A program made the position numbers and the translations under genes. From assembly GCA_027296025.1 (NCBI GenBank), contig JAPUJU010000049.1:1-7904 (forward strand): DNA of 7,904 bases, given 5' to 3'. This DNA comes from a bacterium (GTDB taxonomy: Bacteria; Krumholzibacteriota; Krumholzibacteriia; WVZY01). Below are positions 1 through 6,012 of the stretch, piece after piece (the first letter of the stretch is position 1; each line of letters opens with the position of its first letter). The notes beneath the pieces are model-generated. The model saw only the letters and a program-made list of their open reading frames with translations, had not been told where the DNA came from and searched no databases.

Positions 1-1
1 G

Positions 2-1876
2 TTTGCCACAATGGACGACTTCGTTCGCAAGGTAAAGAGCCGTGGAGGCCCGATCGTTTTCATCGGGATGGACGGGGCGAGCTGGGACATCATCAACCCG
101 ATGATCGAGCGAGGACAGCTCCCGACGTTTCAACGATTGAAGGAAGAGGGTGCGCACGGCGTTCTCGAATCGGTGGACTGCTATTTTACCCCTCCTGCCT
201 GGACGTCCATGCTCAGCGGATACCGACCTGAAAAGACCGGCGTCTATACGTTTGGCAGCTGGGAAGGGAAGGGCAATGTGTTTCGAACCGTATCTTCCCT
301 CGACGTTCAGGTACCTCGTATCTGGGATGTCGCCTCGGGCGCAGGACGACAGGTGGCGGTGATCAACGTGCCGGTAACCTATCCGGCGCGCAAAGTCAAC
401 GGCGTCATGGCTTCCGGGTTGCTCACCCCGTTGGGCTTCGGCAAGCAGAAGGGTGGTGGTGGGCTGCCGGTGGTTTTCAGGGCCCTCCCGGGACCGTTTT
501 ACCCGCCCCTGGACGACAAAACCTATTCACCCCGAAAAATCGCCGCATCCCGATTCGCCGACAACCTGATCTATGCGGCTGTCTACGATACGATCGATGA
601 CGGCGTGGAGGAGTATACGACGTCGGTGCTGAAGATATTTCCGCACGGAGTCGAACACGACAAGGGAGACGACGTTCCGGCATACGTGTGGAAGCACGAT
701 CATCACGGGCCGTGGATCAGGATCAGCGACGGGACGGGTAAGAACAAGCGTGATGTGTGCTGCAGTTTCAAGGTCCGTATGTACAAGGGACCCGGTGGCC
801 GAGGATCCATTCTCATGACGCCGAGACTCCGGCTTGCGAACGACCCGGATCTTCGGATGACGTATCCCAAGTCGTTCGCAGACGACATCGTGCGTGACAT
901 CGGGTGTTACCATTCACACCTGAGCTACGCCCCGCCTCTCATACCGCCCCTCACGCAGCGAACAACGGACTATGCGAGGTACTTTTACCGGTATGACGAC
1001 TGGGACCTCTTTCTCTACGTGTTCATGGCGCCAGACAACATTCAGCACCGGGAAGGTTTTTCTAAACTCGCGGAGCGCGTGTACGAGAAGCTCGATCGTT
1101 ATCTCGAACGGCTGATCAAGGAGATGCCCGATGCCGCGACGCTTGTCATTGCATCGGATCACGGGTTCAAAAAGTACAAATTCGTGATCGATCTGAACCG
1201 GTACTTTCACAATCTCAAGCTTATCAAGGACATCAACCGGCCGGACTTTGACAAGTCCCTTGTTTTTCACGACAGGTGGGCACTGTATTTCAACAAGCGC
1301 CTTTTGACCTTCGAGGAGTTACAGAAACGCGGGATCCCGATCGAGGGGTTTGAGACTCCGCGCCAGGCGCTCATTTTGTACCTGCAGAGTATGTGCAGGC
1401 AGATCACAATGACGAAAAGTGACCGCTTCTTTCCGGTTGAACTGATCGAGGTGCCTGAGGACGCGGTCGGTGATCCGCCGGACATGATCGTCACCGGCGG
1501 TTACACGGATTACTTCGTCGAGGGGTCGGACCTGAAGATTCACTCCAACTCTCCCGTTCGTGAGGCCAGGCCAAGAGAGAGTAACTATCACGCGAAGGAA
1601 GGGATCTACATGATGTGGGGCAACAGGATCGCAAAGGGCGTGGCCAGCGGTGACCGTAAAATCGTCGACATCGCCCCGACGATTCTTCACCTCATGGGCC
1701 TGCCTCTTTCGTACGATATGGACGGACGTGTTATCAATGCTGCGTTGGTGCCCGCCGCGAGGACCCGGCCGTATTTTGTCCGGAATTTCGAGACCCTCAA
1801 GCCGCCCGACGACATTCCCTTTGACGAGCTCGAGACATTGGAGGAAAAGCTTCGAACGCTCGGTTACATTCGATGA
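2..1876 (+). CDS. AP-superfamily phosphohydrolase/phosphodiesterase, 5'-truncated (paralogue 1)
   Basis: Metal-dependent phosphohydrolase or phosphodiesterase of the alkaline phosphatase superfamily, type I phosphodiesterase/nucleotide pyrophosphatase-like; the substrate cannot be told. Counting from the first visible ATG (position 11), expected two-metal ligands are D21 (FIGMDGASW), the nucleophile T60 (FTPPAWTSM), D342 and H346 (APDNIQH), D383 and H384 (SDHGF) and H527 (YHAKEGIYMMWG). The block VDIAPTILHLMGLP with DMDGR follows, as is usual near the end of this fold. A long insert, about residues 141-320, lies between nucleophile and second metal site. The ATG at 11 is probably not the true start: the frame is open to the left edge, and the residues before it (F-A-T) align with F-E-T before the matching Met in the next gene, which has about 56 more N-terminal residues including a membrane anchor. 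A similar anchor is therefore expected outside the window. The family call is firm; the enzymatic specificity is open. Confidence 0.88.
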   Translation, partial: FATMDDFVRKVKSRGGPIVFIGMDGASWDIINPMIERGQLPTFQRLKEEGAHGVLESVDCYFTPPAWTSMLSGYRPEKTGVYTFGSWEGKGNVFRTVSSLDVQVPRIWDVASGAGRQVAVINVPVTYPARKVNGVMASGLLTPLGFGKQKGGGGLPVVFRALPGPFYPPLDDKTYSPRKIAASRFADNLIYAAVYDTIDDGVEEYTTSVLKIFPHGVEHDKGDDVPAYVWKHDHHGPWIRISDGTGKNKRDVCCSFKVRMYKGPGGRGSILMTPRLRLANDPDLRMTYPKSFADDIVRDIGCYHSHLSYAPPLIPPLTQRTTDYARYFYRYDDWDLFLYVFMAPDNIQHREGFSKLAERVYEKLDRYLERLIKEMPDAATLVIASDHGFKKYKFVIDLNRYFHNLKLIKDINRPDFDKSLVFHDRWALYFNKRLLTFEELQKRGIPIEGFETPRQALILYLQSMCRQITMTKSDRFFPVELIEVPEDAVGDPPDMIVTGGYTDYFVEGSDLKIHSNSPVREARPRESNYHAKEGIYMMWGNRIAKGVASGDRKIVDIAPTILHLMGLPLSYDMDGRVINAALVPAARTRPYFVRNFETLKPPDDIPFDELETLEEKLRTLGYIR

Positions 1877-1924
1877 CCTCGCCCCGGTATCGGACCAGGA
1901 GCTTCTTCAGGGCCCGCAATCGCC

Positions 1925-3967
1925 ATGAGACTCAAACCACTTCTCGCCATATTCGGACTCTCTCTCCTTCTCGTCGTGCTGTTCATCGCCTACCGGCTGA
2001 TCGGTGACCCGAGAAAATCGCCGTCAGTCATCACGAGGCCCGATACGTCCCCGGCGGTCGACGTGACGGTTTCGGAAGTGGACTTTGAGACGATGAACGA
2101 TTTTCTCTCGGATCACGGCGGCAGGAGCAACGATCAGGTCGTCTTCATCGGCCTCGACGGAGCGACGTGGGGCATCATCGACCCGATGATCGAGGAGGGT
2201 CTTCTCCCGACCTTCGCAAGACTCAAGGCGGAAGGCTCCTCAGGCATATTGCGTTCGACCGACTGTTACTTCACACCACCCGCGTGGACGTCGATGCTTA
2301 CGGGGTTCTCACCTCAGAAGACCGGCGTTTACACGTTTGGAAAGTGGTTACCGGAAGAAAAGGAATTTCGGGCTGTCTCGTCGGTCGACGTCGAAGTGCC
2401 GTACATCTGGGACATCGCTTCCCGGGCTGATCGGCGGTCTGCGGTAGCCAATGTGCCCGTCACCTATCCGGTACAACCCGTCAACGGAATTATGATATCG
2501 GGACTGATGACGCCGATTGTCTATGCAAGCGGCATCAAACCCACATCCGTACGAACCCGGCGTTTTGTCGGCAGGTTCGACAAGGATCTCGACAGCCGGT
2601 CGTACACGCCGCCCCTTATCATGCGGACGGTCCTGTCGATAAACACGTTCGTGATGGTTATGTACGACACCGTGGACGACAACGTACACATCTACGACAC
2701 GATCGCGCTGAAAGTGTTCCCGACAGGTGGCGATTGGAAAGTGAGCGATGATGTGCCGGTCACGGCGTTCACGTTCGGCGAATATTCTCCCTGGTTTCAA
2801 TTCGATTATCGTAAGCCCTCCGGCGATATCCGGGAAACGCGGCGGGTCGCCGGCAGTATCAAGGTCGAGGGTGACGGTGCCGGTATCGTCAATCGGCCAA
2901 TTCGCACGTCGCCGTTTCTTCGTCTACCCTCGGACCCGGAACTCAAGATGACTTACCCCGACTCCCTCGGTGCCGAGATCGAGGAGGAATTCGGGTACTA
3001 TCTCGTGACGCTGGGGTTTGCCGGTGATGCGGTGCCGCAGGGCGCCGAACTTACGGCCGGTTTTGCGCGGTACTTCTATGACTACGACGACTGGGACTTC
3101 TTTTCCTATGTATTTATGGCGCCTGACAACATCCAGCATCACGAAGGGTTTTCGGACAGGACCCGTCAGGTGTACCAGACGATCGACCGGTTTCTCGGAG
3201 AGCTCATCGGCACGCTTCCCGAGGATGCGACGTTGGTCATTGCGTCCGATCACGGCTTTCGGGAATACAAGTATGTGATCGACCTGAACAAGTACTTTGC
3301 GTCCCTCGGTTTGCTCAGCACACCCCGCGAAGTAAATCACGATGAGACGGTTGTGTTTCACAATCGCTGGTGCCTGTACTTCAACGACGCTCTCGTGACA
3401 GTTGAGGAACTGGAAAAACGTGGGGTGCCCGTCACAGCTGGGGAGGCGCCGAGGGAGGCGCTCGTTCGATTCTTGAAGGAAGCGTGCGATGCGGTTCCGC
3501 ACGGCAATGACCGCTTGTCCGTGGAGCTCGTCGACGTGCCGGCTGACGCGGTCGGGCAACCTCCCGACCTGATCGTGAGGGGAGGATACGCGGGATATTT
3601 TGTGGAGGGATCGGATCTCTCCATCAACGCACGGACGATCGTAAGAGAGGCGTCCGAAAGGGAGAGTTGGTACCACGACCGGGACGGGATTTACCTGATG
3701 TGGGGAAACCACATCCGAAAGGGAATCAACGGACAGGCGAAGAATATTGCAGACATTGCGCCGACGATTCTTTACCTGCTGGGCCTGCCGCAATCACGGG
3801 ATTTCGACGGGACGCTGATGACAACCATCATCGAGCCCGAGACCCTCGGGGAGAGGCCGATCCGCTTCGTGGGCGACTACGTGAGCCAGATGCCGGAGAA
3901 GGATCTTAGTTTCGAAGAGCTGGAGACGCTGCAGGAGAAGCTCCGCTCGCTGGGTTACATTCGCTAG
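1925..3967 (+). CDS. Membrane-anchored AP-superfamily phosphohydrolase/phosphodiesterase (paralogue 2)
   Basis: Complete 680-residue paralogue of the upstream gene. The two are about 67% identical (85 of 126 by hand count) from the first metal motif to the LxTP block, without gaps. Residues about 5-24 form one hydrophobic helix after R2 and K4, with no clear signal-peptidase site; I infer a signal anchor with the catalytic domain outside the cytoplasm. A linker (25-70) leads to the AP fold: D78 (FIGLDGATW), nucleophile T117 (FTPPAWTSM), D401 and H405 (APDNIQH), D442 and H443 (SDHGF), H584 (YHDRDGIYLMWG). A β-rich insert occupies about 200-375. The protein ends in a charged tail finishing LGYIR, shared with its neighbour. 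ATG 1925 is the only ATG, GTG or TTG in frame between the preceding in-frame stop (1874-1876) and this point. Its ribosome site is weak (AGGG at 1909-1912), so translation may depend on the gene upstream, 48 bp away. Cofactor-independent phosphoglycerate mutase and sulfatase are less likely, given the PPAWTSM nucleophile context. Substrate unknown. Confidence 0.9.
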   Translation: MRLKPLLAIFGLSLLLVVLFIAYRLIGDPRKSPSVITRPDTSPAVDVTVSEVDFETMNDFLSDHGGRSNDQVVFIGLDGATWGIIDPMIEEGLLPTFARLKAEGSSGILRSTDCYFTPPAWTSMLTGFSPQKTGVYTFGKWLPEEKEFRAVSSVDVEVPYIWDIASRADRRSAVANVPVTYPVQPVNGIMISGLMTPIVYASGIKPTSVRTRRFVGRFDKDLDSRSYTPPLIMRTVLSINTFVMVMYDTVDDNVHIYDTIALKVFPTGGDWKVSDDVPVTAFTFGEYSPWFQFDYRKPSGDIRETRRVAGSIKVEGDGAGIVNRPIRTSPFLRLPSDPELKMTYPDSLGAEIEEEFGYYLVTLGFAGDAVPQGAELTAGFARYFYDYDDWDFFSYVFMAPDNIQHHEGFSDRTRQVYQTIDRFLGELIGTLPEDATLVIASDHGFREYKYVIDLNKYFASLGLLSTPREVNHDETVVFHNRWCLYFNDALVTVEELEKRGVPVTAGEAPREALVRFLKEACDAVPHGNDRLSVELVDVPADAVGQPPDLIVRGGYAGYFVEGSDLSINARTIVREASERESWYHDRDGIYLMWGNHIRKGINGQAKNIADIAPTILYLLGLPQSRDFDGTLMTTIIEPETLGERPIRFVGDYVSQMPEKDLSFEELETLQEKLRSLGYIR

Positions 3968-3970
3968 GTT

Positions 3971-4022
3971 GGCCTTCCGCGGGTCTGGTGGACTCGCTAT
4001 AATGACGGCGTGACGGAAGGTC
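3971..4022. repeat. Inverted repeat framing the fumC -10 box
   Basis: The arm GGCCTTCCG (3971-3979) pairs with CGGAAGGTC (4014-4022): seven uninterrupted Watson-Crick pairs plus one G-T and one G-C pair. The 34-base interval between the arms contains the TATAAT box. No T-run follows the right arm, so it does not look like a classical intrinsic terminator for the upstream gene. It could be an operator-like dyad, a weak 3' structure of the phosphohydrolase mRNA, or chance. Confidence 0.35.
3975..4003 (+). promoter_or_regulatory. Candidate sigma-70-type promoter for fumC
   Basis: An exact TATAAT hexamer lies at 3998-4003, within the 102-bp gap before fumC and 66 bp upstream of its ATG. At the standard 17-bp spacing the -35 position reads TTCCGC (3975-3980), a poor match to TTGACA, and no extended -10 TG is present. 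The good -10 and the intergenic position support a separate promoter for fumC; the weak -35 suggests modest strength or an activator. It could be a chance match. Confidence 0.45.
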
Positions 4023-4058
4023 GCGCCCCTCTTTAATTCAGATATTTGCAAACCGGAC

Positions 4059-4065
4059 AGGGAGG
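4059..4065 (+). promoter_or_regulatory. Ribosome binding site deciding the fumC start
   Basis: AGGGAGG, followed by another AG, ends four bases before ATG 4070. It is the strongest Shine-Dalgarno match on the plus strand near a start and supports ATG 4070 over the in-frame TTG at 4046. That TTG would place this motif inside the coding region and add eight residues with no counterpart in known fumarases. Confidence 0.8.
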
Positions 4066-4069
4066 AGAA

Positions 4070-5464
4070 ATGGGAAACTACCGGACGGAAAAGGATTCGC
4101 TTGGCGAAATGAAAGTGCCGGCTGATGCGTATTATGGAGCGCAGACGGCCAGGGCCGTTGAGAACTTTCCGATCAGCGGGCTGCGTTTTCCGAGGCGATT
4201 CATCTATGCCCTCGGCCTGGTCAAGCGGGCGTGTGCACGAACGAATCTCGACCTGGGTCTTATCGACAACAAGGTGGCCGGCGCCATCGTAAAGGCGGCG
4301 GGAGAAGTCGTGGACGGCAAGCTGGACGGCGAATTCGTTTTGGATATTTTCCAGACGGGGAGCGGGACGTCGACAAACATGAACGCTAACGAAGTCATTG
4401 CGAACCGGGCGGCAGAAATTCTCGGGGAGGACCGTGGTGGCAAAGCTGTGCATCCTAACGACCATGTGAACATGCAACAGTCGTCGAATGATGTGATCCC
4501 GACAGCGATGAACGTGTCCGCTGCGGTGGCCATCACCGAAGAGTTGATTCCCGCACTCGAGCACCTGCAAAAGGCGCTCTACGCGAAAGCGAAAGAGTTC
4601 GACAAGGTGCTGAAGTCCGGCCGGACCCACCTGATGGACGCAACCCCGGTCCGGCTCGGACAGGAGTTCGCCGGGTTCGCCGCACAGGTGCTCAAGGCGG
4701 AGCAACGGGCCGCACGAGCGCGTGACGGGTTACTCGATCTGGCGCTCGGCGGTACGGCGGTCGGCACGGGCATCAACCGCACGCCGGATTTTCCGGCAAA
4801 AGCGATCGACTACATCGCCGGGGACACGGGCCTCGAGTTCCGCGAGGCGGATAATCACTTCGAAGCGCAGGCGGCGCGCGATGGGTGCGTGGAAGCATCC
4901 GGAGAGTTGAAGACGATCGCCGTGAGCCTGACAAAGATCGCAAACGATATTCGGCTGATGGGTTCGGGCCCGCGCACCGGATTCGGTGAGATCAACGTGC
5001 CGTCGATCCAACCCGGAAGTTCGATCATGCCGGGCAAGGTAAATCCGGTTCTGTGCGAAGCGGTGACAATGGTTGCAGCGCAGGTAATGGGGAACGATAC
5101 CGCGATCAACACGTGTGGCATCGGCGGATACTTCGAGTTGAATGTGATGATGCCGCTGATGGCGTACGATCTTCTGCAGTCGATTCACACACTGGCCACG
5201 GTGAGCCGCGCGTTTGCGGACCGTTGCGTTGCCGGGATCGAGGCAAATGAGGAGAAGTGTCGCGAGACGGTCGAGCGAAACCTCAGCGTTGTTACGGCGC
5301 TGGCGCCGCGGATCGGATACGATAAGGCGGCGGAGATCTCGAAAAGGGCGTTCGCCCAGAACAAGACGGTGCGCGAAGTCGCCCTCGAGATGAAAGTCCT
5401 TCCGGAAGACGAGCTGAACGCGCTGCTCGATTTTCACAAGATGACGGAGCCCGGCGACCTGTAG
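4070..5464 (+). CDS. fumC: Class II fumarate hydratase (fumarase C)
   Basis: Catalyses reversible hydration of fumarate to L-malate in the TCA cycle. Class II fumarases are cytoplasmic, iron-independent homotetramers. The 464 residues match the usual length (E. coli FumC has 467), and the N-terminus (YRTEKDS) aligns with the E. coli start. The active site is complete: GSGTS (97-101) with T100, HPND (128-131), QSSND (137-141), GRTHLMDA (184-191) with catalytic-type H187, and the lyase signature GSSIMPGKVN (316-325) with loop Ser 317-318, K323, N325 and E330. Each lies about one residue before its E. coli equivalent. The HPND and SSND motifs favour fumarase over aspartase, which has an STND-type motif, although the two families are close and some members are misassigned. 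The gene has its own strong ribosome site and a candidate promoter, and it converges on ferritin. No link to the phosphohydrolases is apparent. An iron-free fumarase beside an iron-storage gene is notable but may be chance. Confidence 0.95.
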   Translation: MGNYRTEKDSLGEMKVPADAYYGAQTARAVENFPISGLRFPRRFIYALGLVKRACARTNLDLGLIDNKVAGAIVKAAGEVVDGKLDGEFVLDIFQTGSGTSTNMNANEVIANRAAEILGEDRGGKAVHPNDHVNMQQSSNDVIPTAMNVSAAVAITEELIPALEHLQKALYAKAKEFDKVLKSGRTHLMDATPVRLGQEFAGFAAQVLKAEQRAARARDGLLDLALGGTAVGTGINRTPDFPAKAIDYIAGDTGLEFREADNHFEAQAARDGCVEASGELKTIAVSLTKIANDIRLMGSGPRTGFGEINVPSIQPGSSIMPGKVNPVLCEAVTMVAAQVMGNDTAINTCGIGGYFELNVMMPLMAYDLLQSIHTLATVSRAFADRCVAGIEANEEKCRETVERNLSVVTALAPRIGYDKAAEISKRAFAQNKTVREVALEMKVLPEDELNALLDFHKMTEPGDL

Positions 5465-5469
5465 GCGCC

Positions 5470-5498
5470 GGAGCCCTATCCTTAGCTGGCTCCCAGCT
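5470..5498. terminator. Possible bidirectional hairpin between fumC and ferritin
   Basis: Two mutually exclusive short stems overlap the 17-bp convergent gap and the ferritin 3' end: GGAGCC (5470-5475) with GGCTCC (5488-5493), and AGCTGG (5484-5489) with CCAGCT (5493-5498) around a 3-base loop. The stems are only 6 bp and neither side has a clear T-run, so intrinsic termination is weakly supported. The position between facing genes is the main argument. Confidence 0.3.
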
Positions 5499-5982
5499 GT
5501 CGTTTCAGCAGTTCCTGATCGAGCACAAGAATAGCCGCACCATCTTTTCCGGCAAGCCTGACTTTCTCGGCGAGTTTCGTCGCTGAGGACTCCTCCTCGA
5601 CCTGTTCCGCGACGAACCACTGGAGAAAGATCCGGGTGGCGTGATCGACCTCCTTGAACGAGAGGTCCATCAGGTCGTTGATCTGCTTCGTGTTGACTCG
5701 CTCGTGCTTCAGCGCGTGCTGGCACGCATCGAGCGGGGATTTCCAGGTTGCGGGTGGGGCCTTGATCGGCAGCAGTTCGACGTTGCCGTCCCGCTCGAGG
5801 ACGTATTTGAAGAGGCGCATGGCGTGCCCGAGTTCCTCCTCCGCCTGCAGGCGCATCCAGTGCGAAAACCCTTCGAGGTTCAGGCCTTCGAAGTACGCGG
5901 CCATCGACAGGTAGATGTACGCCGAAAAAGCCTCGAGGTTCATCTGTTTGTTGATTGCTTTCTCAATTTTCTTGGAGATCAT
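5482..5982 (-). CDS. ftnA: Bacterial non-haem ferritin (FtnA type)
   Basis: Iron-storage ferritin: oxidises Fe2+ at a di-iron centre and stores Fe3+ inside a 24-subunit cytoplasmic shell. The 166 residues are normal for the family. All ferroxidase ligands are present at E. coli FtnA positions: E17, E50, H53, E94, Q127 and E130, plus third-site residues E49, E126 and E129. Y24 and W122, conserved near the centre in FtnA, are also there. No Met sits in the place expected for the haem ligand of bacterioferritin, and the length is not Dps-like, so classical ferritin is the best call. It starts 30 bp downstream of the flavin/polyferredoxin fusion on the same strand, with its own strong ribosome site, so the two are probably co-transcribed. 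Stored iron must be reduced to be released, so an electron-transfer gene directly upstream is a suggestive partner. No promoter is visible in the short gap; the main promoter is presumably upstream, beyond the window. Confidence 0.95.
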   Translation of the reverse strand: MISKKIEKAINKQMNLEAFSAYIYLSMAAYFEGLNLEGFSHWMRLQAEEELGHAMRLFKYVLERDGNVELLPIKAPPATWKSPLDACQHALKHERVNTKQINDLMDLSFKEVDHATRIFLQWFVAEQVEEESSATKLAEKVRLAGKDGAAILVLDQELLKRQLGAS

Positions 5983-5991
5983 GAGAGTTCC

Positions 5992-5998
5992 CCTCCTT
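5992..5998 (-). promoter_or_regulatory. Strong ribosome binding site of ferritin
   Basis: Read on the minus strand, AAGGAGG precedes the ferritin ATG by nine bases. This near-perfect anti-Shine-Dalgarno complement suggests high translation of ferritin relative to the gene ahead of it, as expected for a 24-subunit storage protein. Confidence 0.85.
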
Positions 5999-6012
5999 AA
6001 ACGATGTGACTG

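Noticed and set aside
2348..3793. Open frames opposite paralogue 2 (150 and 289 codons, minus strand)
   Set aside because: Antisense shadows of a gene with conserved catalytic motifs; no family resemblance and no ribosome site noticed.
4046..4069. Earlier TTG start for fumC adding eight residues
   Set aside because: The extension contains the Shine-Dalgarno sequence itself, and ATG 4070 aligns with the known fumarase N-terminus.
4070..5464. Aspartase (aspA) as the identity of the lyase
   Set aside because: The QSSND, HPND and GSGTS motifs follow the fumarase pattern; aspartases usually have an STND-type motif.
3794..5725. Long open frames on the minus strand opposite paralogue 2 and fumC (about 300 and 330 codons)
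   Set aside because: They lie wholly antisense to strongly recognised genes, have Arg/His-rich composition typical of shadow frames in GC-rich DNA, and show no recognisable domain.
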